Shown piece after piece: positions 50,574 to 59,372 of a stretch of 64,000 bases of DNA (positions are counted from its first letter, which is position 1; each line of letters begins with the position of its first letter). The notes under the pieces are model-generated. The model was given only the letters and a program-made list of their open reading frames with translations, was not told the origin of the DNA and did no database searches. A program made the position numbers and the translations under genes. The stretch covers positions 1,951,681-2,015,680 of the forward strand of contig NZ_MASW01000001.1 of assembly GCF_003202285.1 (NCBI RefSeq). Reading direction: 5' to 3'. This stretch comes from Prauserella muralis (lineage in GTDB: Bacteria > Actinomycetota > Actinomycetes > Mycobacteriales > Pseudonocardiaceae).

Positions 50574-51794
50574 ATGAGGAAACGCAAGTCCGTCATCCTG
50601 CTGTTCGCGGGCTTACTGTGCGCAGGCACCACCGTGGCGTGCGGTACCAGCGGCGGCGACTCGGCGTCCGGCTCCGGCTCGGGATCCGGCGGTGGCACCT
50701 TCACCCCGCCCGACCTGCCCGCCCTGCAGAAGCTGGGCGAGCCGGAGGGCCAGCTCAACATCCTGGCGTGGCCGGGCTACGCCGAGGACGGCTCCAACGA
50801 CCCGAACGTGGACTGGGTGACGCCGTTCGAGAAGGAGACCGGCTGCCAGGTCAACGTCAAGCCGTTCGGCACCTCCGACGAGGCCGTGAACCTGATGAAG
50901 ACCGGCCAGTACGACGTCGTCTCCGCCTCCGGCGACGCGTCGCTGCGGCTCATCGCGGCCGGGGACGTCGAGCCGGTGAACACCGACCTGATCCCGAACT
51001 ACGCCGACGTCTACGACTTCCTCAAGAACAAGTCGTGGAACAGCGTCGACGGCACCTCCTACGGCGTTCCGCACGGCTGGGGCGCCAACGTGCTGGCCTA
51101 CCGCACCGACAAGGTCAAGCCGGCGCCCGACTCGTGGTCGGCCGTGTTCGACGAGGACTCCCCGTACAAGGGCAAGATCACGGCCTACGACTCGCCGATC
51201 TACATCGCCGACGCCGCGCTGTACCTCATGAAGCACCAGCCCGACCTGGGCATCAAGAACCCGTACGCGCTCGACGACAAGCAGTTCAAGGCCGCCGTGG
51301 ACCTGCTCAAGAAGCAGCGCCCGATGGTCAGCGAGTACTGGTCGGACTACCTCAAGGAGAGCCAGGCCTTCAAGAACGGCGACGCCGTGGTGGGCACCGC
51401 GTGGCAGGTGACGGTGAACCTGACCGCGGGGGAGGGGGCGCCGGTGTCGTCGGTGCTGCCGTCCGAGGGTGCCACCGGCTGGTCGGACACCTGGATGGTG
51501 TCGGCGAAGTCGGAGCGCAAGACCTGTGCCTACAAGTGGCTCAACCACATCGTCAGCCCGGAGGCCAACGCCGCCGTGGCCGAGTACTTCGGCGAGGCGC
51601 CCGCCAACCCGAAGGCGTGCGAGCTGACCTCCGACGCCAAGCACTGCGACAACTACCACGCCGGTGACGCCGAGTACGCCTCCCGGATCTGGTACTGGAC
51701 CACACCGATCGAGCAGTGCGTCGACGGCCGCACCGACGTGAAATGCACCGACTACGGCCAGTGGACCCGCGCCTGGACCGAGATCAAGGGCTGA
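50574..51794 (+). CDS. potD: Polyamine-type ABC transporter substrate-binding lipoprotein
   Basis: The 406-aa protein has a lipoprotein signal (MRKRKSVILLFAGLLCAG, lipobox TVAC at about residue 23) followed by a Gly/Ser-rich linker, and a PotD-type binding fold (LNILAWPGYAEDG, KPFGTSDEAVNLMKTGQYD, WGANVLAYRTDKVKPAPDSW, AKSERKTCAYKWLNHIVSP). A rare TTA Leu codon occupies position 14, in the signal peptide. AAGGAGA precedes the ATG. It delivers the amine to the permease pair. Extra cysteines near the C-terminus may form disulphides. Confidence 0.88.
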   Translation: MRKRKSVILLFAGLLCAGTTVACGTSGGDSASGSGSGSGGGTFTPPDLPALQKLGEPEGQLNILAWPGYAEDGSNDPNVDWVTPFEKETGCQVNVKPFGTSDEAVNLMKTGQYDVVSASGDASLRLIAAGDVEPVNTDLIPNYADVYDFLKNKSWNSVDGTSYGVPHGWGANVLAYRTDKVKPAPDSWSAVFDEDSPYKGKITAYDSPIYIADAALYLMKHQPDLGIKNPYALDDKQFKAAVDLLKKQRPMVSEYWSDYLKESQAFKNGDAVVGTAWQVTVNLTAGEGAPVSSVLPSEGATGWSDTWMVSAKSERKTCAYKWLNHIVSPEANAAVAEYFGEAPANPKACELTSDAKHCDNYHAGDAEYASRIWYWTTPIEQCVDGRTDVKCTDYGQWTRAWTEIKG

Positions 51795-51798
51795 GCAC

Positions 51799-52683
51799 AT
51801 GACGACGACCGCGAGCGCGCCGCGACACGGCGTGTCGAGCTTCTTCCACCGCAATCCGAGGCTGCGTCTCACGGCGCTGCTCTCGGCGCCGATGCTGTGG
51901 CTCGGGCTGGCCTATCTCGGCGCGCTCGCGGCCCTCTTCGTCACCGCCTTCTGGCACACCGACACCTTCACCGGCCAGGTGGTGCGGGACTGGACGCTGG
52001 ACAACTTCCGCACCCTCGTCACCGACGAGGTCTACCGCACCATCACGCTGCGCACGCTCGGCATCGCCGCACTGGTGACGGTGATCGATGCCGTGATCGC
52101 GTTCCCCATGGCCTTCGCGATGGCCAAGTTCTGCTCCCCGCGCACCCAGCGCATCCTCGTGATCGCGGTGATGACGCCGCTGTGGGCCAGCTACCTGGTG
52201 AAGGCCTACTCATGGCGGATCATGCTCTCCGGCGACGGCGTGATCTCGTGGCTGGGAACGCCGTTCGGTGTGGACAGTCCGGGCTACGGCGTGTTCGCCA
52301 CCGTGCTCACGCTCTCGTACCTGTGGCTGCCGTACATGATCCTGCCGATCTACGCCGGGCTGGAACGGCTGCCGGAGTCGCTTGTGGACGCCTCGGGTGA
52401 CCTCGGGGCGCGCCCGTGGCGGACGTTTCGCTCGGTGATCCTGCCGCTGACGTTCCCCGCCATCGTGGCGGGCTCGATCTTCACGTTCTCGCTGTCGCTG
52501 GGTGACTACATCGCCGTGCGCATCGTCGGCGGCACGAGCCAGATGCTCGGCAACGTCGTCTACGACAACATCGGCGCCGCCAACAACCTGCCCTTCGCCG
52601 CGACGGTCGCCACGGTGCCGGTGGTGATCATGCTGGTCTACCTCGCCGCCGTGCGCCGCACGGGCGCGCTGAACAACCTCTAG
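51799..52683 (+). CDS. potB: Polyamine-type ABC transporter permease
   Basis: The 294-aa permease has six TM helices and the EAA-type loop LVDASGDLGARPWRTFRSVILPLTFPAIVAG (seen as DASGDLGARPW and VILPLTFPAI). The N-terminus is cytoplasmic with the TM1 LSAPMLWLGLAYLGALAALF. It begins four bases past the binding-protein stop and is followed by the second permease, the standard PotB-PotC order. It probably forms the heterodimeric pore with that protein. Confidence 0.9.
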   Translation: MTTTASAPRHGVSSFFHRNPRLRLTALLSAPMLWLGLAYLGALAALFVTAFWHTDTFTGQVVRDWTLDNFRTLVTDEVYRTITLRTLGIAALVTVIDAVIAFPMAFAMAKFCSPRTQRILVIAVMTPLWASYLVKAYSWRIMLSGDGVISWLGTPFGVDSPGYGVFATVLTLSYLWLPYMILPIYAGLERLPESLVDASGDLGARPWRTFRSVILPLTFPAIVAGSIFTFSLSLGDYIAVRIVGGTSQMLGNVVYDNIGAANNLPFAATVATVPVVIMLVYLAAVRRTGALNNL

Positions 52684-52691
52684 GAATCGCC

Positions 52692-53498
52692 GTGAACGTC
52701 TCCCGGACCACCCGCTACGTCCTGTTCGGCGCACTCGGCCTCGGGCTCGCCGTGATCTACTTCCCGCTGCTGGTCGTGCTGCTCAACTCCGTCAACGCCG
52801 ACACCACCTTCGGCTGGCCCCCGACGCGGTTCACGCTGGAGTGGTGGAGCCGCGCCGTCACCAACGAGGGCGCGCTGAGCGCGCTGTGGACGAGCGTGCA
52901 GGTGGGGCTCGCGGCCACGGTGATCGCCCTGGTGCTGGGCACGATGGCGGCCTTCGCGTTGCAGCGCTACCGCTTCTTCGGGCGCGACCAGGTGTCGCTG
53001 CTGATCATCCTGCCGATCGCGCTGCCCGGCATCGTCACCGGCATCGCGCTGAACAACGCCTTCCGCACGGTGTTCGGCATCGAGCTCGGCATGCTGACGG
53101 TGATCGTCGCGCACGCCACCTTCTGCATCGTCGTGGTGTTCAACAACGTCATCGCGCGGCTGCGCAGGCTCGGCGGGAACCTGGAGGAGGCGTCGATGGA
53201 CCTGGGCGCCGACGGCGTCACGACCTTCCGGCTCGTGACGTTTCCCATGCTGCGCTCGGCGCTGCTGGCCGGTGGGCTCCTGGCGTTCGCGCTGTCGTTC
53301 GACGAGATCATCGTGACCACGTTCACGCTCGGCGCGGGGCTGGAGACGCTGCCGATCTGGATCCTCAACAACCTGTTCCGGCCGAACCAGGCGCCGGTGG
53401 TCAACGTCGTCGCTGCGGTGCTGATCCTGGTCTCGACCGTGCCGGTGTACCTGGCGCAGCGGCTTTCCGGCGACACCGCCAGCGGCGGGCGGCTCTAG
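52692..53498 (+). CDS. potC: Polyamine-type ABC transporter permease
   Basis: The 268-aa second permease has six TM helices and the EAA loop EEASMDLGADGVTTFRLVTF, followed by LSFDEIIVTTFT, a stretch characteristic of PotC. The start is a GTG eight bases past the potB stop. It completes the ALDH-potA-potD-potB-potC operon under likely GntR control. Substrate within the polyamine group cannot be fixed from sequence. Confidence 0.9.
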   Translation: MNVSRTTRYVLFGALGLGLAVIYFPLLVVLLNSVNADTTFGWPPTRFTLEWWSRAVTNEGALSALWTSVQVGLAATVIALVLGTMAAFALQRYRFFGRDQVSLLIILPIALPGIVTGIALNNAFRTVFGIELGMLTVIVAHATFCIVVVFNNVIARLRRLGGNLEEASMDLGADGVTTFRLVTFPMLRSALLAGGLLAFALSFDEIIVTTFTLGAGLETLPIWILNNLFRPNQAPVVNVVAAVLILVSTVPVYLAQRLSGDTASGGRL

Positions 53499-53517
53499 CT
53501 CTGGCCCGGCTGCCGGG

Positions 53518-54477
53518 CTAGCGTCCCGCGAACGCGTCGGTGGCCGCCCGCAGGGCGGCGAGCATGCCCGGGTCGGTGACGGCGTGGCCCGCGCCCTCGA
53601 GCACGGTCAGCTCCGAGCCCGGCCACGCCTGGTGCAGCTCGTAGGCGGTCGCCGGGGGACACACCAGGTCGTAGCGGCCCTGCACGATCCGCCCCGGGAT
53701 CCCGGCGAGCTTGCCCGCCTCCGTGATGAGCCTGCCCTCCTCCAGCCACGCGCCATGGGTGAAGTAGTGCAGGGCGATGCGGGCGAACGGCACCGCGAAC
53801 CGGGGCGTGCCGTAGCCCGCGCGGTAGCCCTCCTGCGGGACCACGGAGACGATCGCGCCCTCCCACGCGCTCCACGCCACGGCGGCCCGCTGCCGGACGC
53901 CGGGATCGGGATGCTCGACCAGCCGCTGGTAGGCGCCGAGCAGGTCGTGCCGTTCGTCCTCGGGCACCGGTGCGAGGTAGCGGGCCCACTCCTCGGGGAA
54001 GAGGTGACCGGCACCGTTCTGATACAGCCAGTCGAGTTCGCGCCTGCGGGCGGTGAACACCCCGCGCAGCACGAGCCCGCTGACCCGTCCGGGATGCGTC
54101 TCGGCATAGGCGAGGGCCAGTGTGGCGCCCCAGGAGCCACCGAGCAGCAGCCAGCGCTCGATGCCCAGGTGTTCGCGCAGCCGTTCCAGGTCGGCGACGA
54201 GATGCCAGGTGGTGTTGACCGCGAGGTCGGCGGCGGGATCGCTCACGTGCGGGATGCTGCGTCCCGCGCCGCGCTGGTCGAACAGCACGATCCGGTACGC
54301 CGCGGGATCGAACAGCCGCCGCGTGAGCGGGGCGCTGCCACTGCCCGGACCGCCGTGCAGCACCACCGCCGGCGTGCCGTCCGGGTTGCCGCTGCACTCC
54401 CAGTACAGGCGGTTGCCGTCGCCGACGTCGAGCATGCCGTGCTCGTGCGGGGCGAGCGGCGGATACAACTCCGGCAT
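53518..54477 (-). CDS. pip: Proline iminopeptidase (S33 family)
   Basis: The 319-aa alpha/beta hydrolase has LYWECSGNPDGTPAVVLHGG, HGGPGSG oxyanion loop, FDQRGAGRS, the nucleophile elbow GGSWGATLALAY and GAGHAV with the catalytic His. It removes N-terminal proline from peptides. The ATG at 54477 (MPELYPPLAPHEHGMLDVGDG) matches family N-termini; a GTG at 54492 is an alternative. The gene follows panB by about 20 bp in the same direction. It is convergent with the Pot operon. Confidence 0.9.
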   Translation of the reverse strand: MPELYPPLAPHEHGMLDVGDGNRLYWECSGNPDGTPAVVLHGGPGSGSAPLTRRLFDPAAYRIVLFDQRGAGRSIPHVSDPAADLAVNTTWHLVADLERLREHLGIERWLLLGGSWGATLALAYAETHPGRVSGLVLRGVFTARRRELDWLYQNGAGHLFPEEWARYLAPVPEDERHDLLGAYQRLVEHPDPGVRQRAAVAWSAWEGAIVSVVPQEGYRAGYGTPRFAVPFARIALHYFTHGAWLEEGRLITEAGKLAGIPGRIVQGRYDLVCPPATAYELHQAWPGSELTVLEGAGHAVTDPGMLAALRAATDAFAGR

Positions 54478-54496
54478 CGCGGCCAACGCCACCCGC

Positions 54497-55375
54497 TCAG
54501 TGGAAGGCGTGCTCGGGGGCCGGGAACTCGCCACGGCGCACCTCGTCGGCGAAGGCCTGCGCGGCGCCGGAAAGGATCCCGGCCAGGTCGGCGTAGCGTT
54601 TCACGAACCGCGGCGCCCTGCCCCGGCGCAGGCCCGCCATGTCCTGCCACACCAGCACCTGCGCGTCACAGTCGGACCCGGCGCCGATGCCGATGGTCGG
54701 GATGCGCAGCTCGTGGGTGACGCGCTTGGCGACCTCGGCGGGCACCATCTCCATCACCACCGAGAACGCGCCCGCCTCCTGCAGCGCCAGCGCGTCGGCG
54801 AGCAGCTCCTCGCCCGCCTTGCCCCGGCCCTGCACGCGGTAGCCGCCGAGGTTGTGCTCGCTCTGCGGGGTGAACCCGATGTGGCCCATCACCGGCACAC
54901 CCGCCGAGGTCAGCGCCTCGACGTGCGGCGCGAACCTGCGCCCGCCCTCGAGCTTCACGGCGTGCGCCCTGCCCTCCTTGAGGAAGCGCACCGACGTCTC
55001 CAGCGCCTGCTGCGGCGAGAGCTGGTAGGAGCCGAACGGCAGGTCGGCGACGACGAGAGCGCGTTTGGCCGAGCGCGTGACGGCGCGCACCAGCGGCAGC
55101 AGCTCGTCGACCGACACCGGCAGCGACGTGTCGTAGCCGAAGACGTTGTTGGCCGCCGAGTCCCCGACGAGCAGCACCGGGATCCCGGCTTCGTCGAACA
55201 GTTCCGCCGTGTACATGTCGTAGGCGGTGAGCATGGGCCATGGCTCGCCGCGGTCCTTGAGCTCCTGCAGATGGTGGATGCGGACCTTCTTGCGCGGCGC
55301 GGCTTCCTGCGCCGAAGGGCCGGAACCGTAGGGAGCGACCGTCTCGCTCGCGTGGTCACGATCTGGCGTAGACAT
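54497..55375 (-). CDS. panB: 3-methyl-2-oxobutanoate hydroxymethyltransferase
   Basis: The 292-aa PanB has [35 protein letters not shown] (metal-binding Asp), [24 protein letters not shown] and [19 protein letters not shown]. It makes ketopantoate for pantothenate and CoA. The ATG at 55375 ([10 protein letters not shown]) is chosen over a longer start. A roughly 40-residue N-terminal extension is typical of actinobacteria. panC and panD are not in the window. Confidence 0.94.
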   Translation of the reverse strand: MSTPDRDHASETVAPYGSGPSAQEAAPRKKVRIHHLQELKDRGEPWPMLTAYDMYTAELFDEAGIPVLLVGDSAANNVFGYDTSLPVSVDELLPLVRAVTRSAKRALVVADLPFGSYQLSPQQALETSVRFLKEGRAHAVKLEGGRRFAPHVEALTSAGVPVMGHIGFTPQSEHNLGGYRVQGRGKAGEELLADALALQEAGAFSVVMEMVPAEVAKRVTHELRIPTIGIGAGSDCDAQVLVWQDMAGLRRGRAPRFVKRYADLAGILSGAAQAFADEVRRGEFPAPEHAFH

Positions 55376-55558
55376 CGTCGTCGACCGTCCTTCCCTCGAG
55401 GCCTGCCTCAGGTCCCCGGGTCGTGGATCGTTGCACCACACAGCGTTGCACCGGCCGTGCCCGGTGCCCAGCCGCCTGCGATGAGGTTCACACGGCCGCG
55501 CATCTCACGTGAAGAATCTTCAGTTCCTGTTTGTGGTCGGCCGTGATAAGTACTTCGC

Positions 55559-56293
55559 ATGCCGTCGGTCCTGCACCGCCCGACCGCGCTCGCGGCGGTT
55601 CGCCGGACCGCCGTCGCGCTGCTGGTCGCCGGTGTGCTCGCCCACCTCGCGTGGCTGCTCGAGTACGTGCTCGACACCGGGCTGTCGCCGCTGCACGCGG
55701 CGCCGGCCGCGCTCGGCGCGCAGGGCGTGCCGCACGGCACCCTGTTCCGGACGGCCGAGATCGTCGCGGGTGCGGCGTTCGTGCTCGCGAGTCCGCCACT
55801 GCTGCGGCTGGCCCCTGTGCACCGCAACGCCAGGGTGACCGTGGCCACCGTGTGCGTGTTCGGTGTCCTGCTGATCCTGCACGGCGCCATCCCGCCGGAC
55901 TGTCCCGGTGCGGCCGGTGCCGCCTGCGCGGCCACGCGGGCGCACCACGCGGTGTCGCTGGCCCTCAACGTCGTGTACCTGGCCGGTCCCGGTGGCCTGC
56001 TGGTGTGGTGGACCGGCGGCTGGCGGTTCGCCGCGGCGGTGGTGCTGGCGGTGGAGGTGCTGGCGTGGGCGGCGATCGTGCTGCTGACCGCGTTCGGCGG
56101 CGAGTTCGTCGGCGTGGCCATGCGGGTCCAGCTGGGCGGGGCCGCGGCGATCCTCGTCACCGGCATCGCCTACTTGGTCACGGTCGGGCGGGAGGGCGGG
56201 CCGAGGTGGGAGGATGCTGGCCAGTCGACGCCTGAGCACGTCCGTACTGGGAGGTCCCTGCATGCCAGGAATGATCGGTCCGGTCGCCGATGA
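55559..56293 (+). CDS. DUF998 family membrane protein
   Basis: The 244-aa protein has six TM helices and the DUF998 landmarks (LAWLLEYVLDTGLSPLHA, then ILHGAIPPDCPGAAGAACAA, HHAVSLALN). It ends in a basic cytoplasmic tail. An A/T-rich stretch just upstream (about 55520-55557) probably contains its promoter. Function unknown. Its last 32 bases overlap the DinB-family gene. Confidence 0.82.
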   Translation: MPSVLHRPTALAAVRRTAVALLVAGVLAHLAWLLEYVLDTGLSPLHAAPAALGAQGVPHGTLFRTAEIVAGAAFVLASPPLLRLAPVHRNARVTVATVCVFGVLLILHGAIPPDCPGAAGAACAATRAHHAVSLALNVVYLAGPGGLLVWWTGGWRFAAAVVLAVEVLAWAAIVLLTAFGGEFVGVAMRVQLGGAAAILVTGIAYLVTVGREGGPRWEDAGQSTPEHVRTGRSLHARNDRSGRR

Positions 56294-56840
56294 GCGGGAG
56301 GGCCTGCTCGGGTACCTGGCGCAGCAACGTTACGTGCTGTGCCTCGCCGCGTACGGGCTCACCGACGAGCAGGCGCGCGCCACGCCCACGGTGAGCGCGC
56401 TGAGCGTCGGCGGCGTCATCAAGCACGTGGCCAGCACCGAGCGGGCGTGGATGAACACCGTGCTCGGTCGTGGACCGGGGCGAGGTGGCGCAGACTTCCG
56501 GCTGCGGCCGGGGGAGACCCTGGAAGAGGTGATCTCCGAGTACGAGCGGGTCGCCACGGACACCGAGGAGATCGTCGCCGGGATCGACGACCTCGGCAGG
56601 CCCGTGCCGGTGCCGAGGAACGTGCCCTGGTTTCCGGACGACGTGCAGGCGTGGTCGGTGCGCTGGGTGCTGCTGCACCTGATCGAGGAGACCGCGCGGC
56701 ACGCGGGGCATGCCGACATCCTGCGCGAGAGCATCGACGGCGCCACGGCGTTCCCGCTCATGGCGGCGGCCGAGGGCTGGCCGGAATCGCCGTGGATGAA
56801 GCCGTGGCGGGTGCCGCGCGGGCGGTTGGCTTCGCGCTGA
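56262..56840 (+). CDS. DinB family (DUF664) protein
   Basis: The 192-aa protein has the DinB/DUF664 four-helix metal-binding fold with His residues in GGVIKHVASTERAW (about residue 50) and LLHLIEETARHAGHADILRE (about residue 150). GGGAGG at proper distance supports the ATG at 56262, inside the end of the DUF998 gene. Such proteins are often thiol-transfer or unknown-function enzymes in actinobacteria. The C-terminus (WMKPWRVPRG) is typical. Confidence 0.88.
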   Translation: MPGMIGPVADEREGLLGYLAQQRYVLCLAAYGLTDEQARATPTVSALSVGGVIKHVASTERAWMNTVLGRGPGRGGADFRLRPGETLEEVISEYERVATDTEEIVAGIDDLGRPVPVPRNVPWFPDDVQAWSVRWVLLHLIEETARHAGHADILRESIDGATAFPLMAAAEGWPESPWMKPWRVPRGRLASR

Positions 56841-56852
56841 CGCCGGGTGCGT

Positions 56853-57404
56853 TCAGACGTCGAACAGTGCGGGCGGCTCCAGGTAGCAGCCCTCGATCTC
56901 CAGCATGCGGCGCTTGGTCGCGGTGCCGCCGCGGGCGGAGAAGCCGCCGGGTTTGCCGCCCGCGGCGAGGATGCGGTGACACGGCACGATCGGCGCGAAC
57001 GGGTTGCTGCCGAGGGCCTGGCCCACGGCCCGCGCGGAGCCGGGGTCGCCGAGGCGGGTGGCGACCTCGCCGTAGGTCATCGTGGAGCCCGGCGGGATGG
57101 TTCTGGCCAGCTCGTAGACGCGGCGATGGAACGGCGGCACCCGGCTGAGGTCGAGCGCCACGGCGGACAGGTCCGGGTCCTCGCCGCGCAGCAGGGCCGT
57201 GACGCCCTCGATCGCCCGCCGTGCGAGCGCGCTGGGCTCCCGCTCGACCGCGTCCGGGAACGCCGCCCGCAGCCGTGCACGGGTCCGTTCCGGATCACCC
57301 TCCGGCAACTGGCTGCCGACGACGGCGTCCTCGCTCCACGCGATGCCACAGTGCCCGATCGCCGTCTCGAACACCGCGAACCCCACTGCCACCACACCCG
57401 GCAC
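56853..57404 (-). CDS. ogt: Methylated-DNA-protein-cysteine methyltransferase (Ogt/MGMT)
   Basis: The roughly 183-aa suicide repair protein has the alkyl-acceptor motif PIVPCHRILAAGG (Cys at about residue 150), the recognition-helix region GEVATRLGDPGSARAVGQAL and FAVFETAIGHCGIAW at the N-terminus. It removes methyl groups from O6-methylguanine. The GTG at 57404 follows GGTGGGGG; later GTGs at 57395, 57392 and 57386 are possible. A palindrome copy lies upstream of it, between it and nadE. Confidence 0.9.
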   Translation of the reverse strand: MPGVVAVGFAVFETAIGHCGIAWSEDAVVGSQLPEGDPERTRARLRAAFPDAVEREPSALARRAIEGVTALLRGEDPDLSAVALDLSRVPPFHRRVYELARTIPPGSTMTYGEVATRLGDPGSARAVGQALGSNPFAPIVPCHRILAAGGKPGGFSARGGTATKRRMLEIEGCYLEPPALFDV

Positions 57405-57438
57405 GCTACGCCCCCACCCCGACAAAACCGCCCCCGGA

Positions 57439-57493
57439 CGGGAGCAAGGGACCTTTACTCTCGTTTGGCGGGAGTAAAGGTCCCTTGCTCCCG
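57439..57493. repeat. Palindromic repeat, copy C (terminator-like)
   Basis: A perfect 22-base inverted repeat (CGGGAGCAAGGG... to ...CCCTTGCTCCCG) around TCGTTTGGCGG; the pairing extends a few bases outward (CCGGA/TCCGG). It ends 12 bp from the stop of nadE (which reads leftward into it) and lies upstream of ogt. It probably terminates nadE. Confidence 0.88.
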
Positions 57494-57504
57494 TCCGGCG
57501 GGCC

Positions 57505-59229
57505 TCAGTGGGTCTCGCGCCAGGCGTTGGTCATCGGCAGCCTGCGATCGCGGCCGAACGCCTTGAAGGTGATCTTCGTACCCGGCGGGTACTGCCTGCG
57601 CTTGTACTCGGCCTTGTCCACCATGCGCACGACGCGGTCGATCACGCCGGCGTCGAACCCGGCGGCCAGCAGGTCCGCGAACCCCCGGTCGCCCTCCACG
57701 TAGTCGTCGAGAATGTCGTCGAGCAGCGGGTAGTCGGGCAGCGAGTCGGTGTCGACCTGGCCGGGCCGCAGCTCGGCCGACGGCGGCTTCGTGATCGAGT
57801 TCTCCGGGATCGGCGGCGTCTCGCCCCGCTTCTCGGCCTCGGCGTTACGCCACCGCGCCAGCGCCCACACGTGCGTCTTGAACACGTCCTTGATCGGCGC
57901 GAACCCACCCACGGCGTCGCCGTAGATCGTCGAGTACCCCACGGCGAGCTCCGTCTTGTTGCCGGTGGCCAGAACGAGGTGACCCTCCAGGTTCGACAGC
58001 GCCATCAGCAGCATGCCGCGCACGCGCGCCTGGATGTTCTCCTCCGCGAGCCCGGTCCCCGCCAGCCCCAGCTGGTCGACGTACACACCGACCATGTCGG
58101 CCACCTCCTCCACCCGGAAGTGGCAGCCGAGCCTGCGGGCCAGCTCGGCGGCGTCCGAGCGCGAGTGCTCGGAGGAGTACACCGACGGCATGGCCACACC
58201 GTGCACCGCGTCCGGGCCCAGCGCGTCCACCGCGAGCGCCGCGGTGACGGCGGAGTCGATCCCGCCGGAGAAGCCGAAAATCACCGAGCGGAAGCCGTTC
58301 TTGCGCACGTAGTCGCGCAGGCCCACCACCAGCGCCGACCACACCTCCGCCTCGTCGGAGAGCGGTTCGCTGATCGCGGGCTCGGCAGTCGGCTCGTAGG
58401 CCGGGACCGGGTCCGCGCCGAGCACCCTGCGGCGCACCCGCAGGCCGGCGAAACTGCCCTCGGCGGTGTATCCGCCCGACGGCAGGTCGAGGTCGGTCAC
58501 CAGCAGGTGCTGGACGAACTGCGGCGCGCGGCTCAGCAGCGCGCCGTCGGCCGCCACGACTATCGAGTCGCCGTCGAACACGAGGTCGTCCTGGCCACCG
58601 ACCTGGTTGGTGTAGACGATCGGCGCGCGGGCCTCGGCCGCGCGGCCGGACACCAGCGGCAGCCGCACGTCGTCCTTCGACCGTTCGTAGGGCGAGGCGT
58701 TCGGCGACACCACCAGATCCACCCCGGCCTCGGCGAGCGCGGCCACCGGGCCGCCGTCCTGCCAGAGGTCCTCGCAGATCACCATGCCGATGTCGAGGCC
58801 GTGCAGGCGCACGATCTCGAGCTCCTGTCCCGGCTTGAAGTTGCGCCGCTCGTCGAACACCCCGTAGTTGGGCAGGTGGTGCTTGAACTGCCGGGCCACC
58901 ACCTCGCCGCGGTGCAGCGCGGCCGCCGCGTTGCGCGGGCCCACGTCGTCCTGGTCCAGGTAGCCGACGTAGACGAGCTGCTCGCCGCAGCCCGCGTCGT
59001 CCAGCTGCCGGGCGAGCGTGCCGAGCTGCGCGCGTGAGGCGTCGGCGAAGGTCTTGCGCAGGGCGAGGTCCTCCACCGGATACCCGGTGAGCGACATCTC
59101 GGGGAAGACGGTCACGTGTGCGCCGGCCTCGGCTGCCTTGCGGGTCCACTCGACGATCAGGCCGGCGTTTCCGGTCAGGTCGCCGACGGTCGGGTTCACC
59201 TGGGCGAGTGCGATGCGCAGTTGCGGCAT
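57505..59229 (-). CDS. nadE: Glutamine-dependent NAD+ synthetase
   Basis: The 574-aa two-domain enzyme makes NAD from deamido-NAD, ATP and glutamine. The N-terminal nitrilase-like glutaminase domain (about residues 1-270) has the triad Glu in FPEMSLTGYP, Lys in FKHHLPNYGVFDE and Cys in VICEDLWQDGG. The C-terminal synthetase (about residues 300-574) has the PP-loop FGFSGGIDSAVTA. The ATG at 59229 (MPQLRIALAQVNPT) fits the family; the much longer open frame upstream covers secA2. Palindrome copies lie at both ends. Confidence 0.94.
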   Translation of the reverse strand: MPQLRIALAQVNPTVGDLTGNAGLIVEWTRKAAEAGAHVTVFPEMSLTGYPVEDLALRKTFADASRAQLGTLARQLDDAGCGEQLVYVGYLDQDDVGPRNAAAALHRGEVVARQFKHHLPNYGVFDERRNFKPGQELEIVRLHGLDIGMVICEDLWQDGGPVAALAEAGVDLVVSPNASPYERSKDDVRLPLVSGRAAEARAPIVYTNQVGGQDDLVFDGDSIVVAADGALLSRAPQFVQHLLVTDLDLPSGGYTAEGSFAGLRVRRRVLGADPVPAYEPTAEPAISEPLSDEAEVWSALVVGLRDYVRKNGFRSVIFGFSGGIDSAVTAALAVDALGPDAVHGVAMPSVYSSEHSRSDAAELARRLGCHFRVEEVADMVGVYVDQLGLAGTGLAEENIQARVRGMLLMALSNLEGHLVLATGNKTELAVGYSTIYGDAVGGFAPIKDVFKTHVWALARWRNAEAEKRGETPPIPENSITKPPSAELRPGQVDTDSLPDYPLLDDILDDYVEGDRGFADLLAAGFDAGVIDRVVRMVDKAEYKRRQYPPGTKITFKAFGRDRRLPMTNAWRETH

Positions 59230-59296
59230 GGCCTCATTCTCACCCACACCCCGCCCCCGCGGCGCTGTGTCGGCTCCCACCCATCCCGGCGCCGTA

Positions 59297-59349
59297 GGGA
59301 GCAAGGGACCTTTACTCCCACAAAACGAGAGTAAAGGTCCCTTGCTCCC
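59297..59349. repeat. Palindromic repeat, copy D (terminator-like)
   Basis: Perfect 21-base arms (GGGAGCAAGGGA... to ...TCCCTTGCTCCC) around CCACAAAACGA, starting 24 bp past the secA2 stop, which reads leftward into it. It lies 68 bp ahead of the nadE start. It probably terminates secA2 and isolates nadE. Confidence 0.88.
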
Positions 59350-59372
59350 ACAGCGGCGAGAAGAAACGCGAG

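Noticed and set aside
23866-59349. The repeated palindromes as a CRISPR array or as IS ends
   Set aside because: Copies are isolated, kilobases apart, without spacers, target duplications or a transposase between them.
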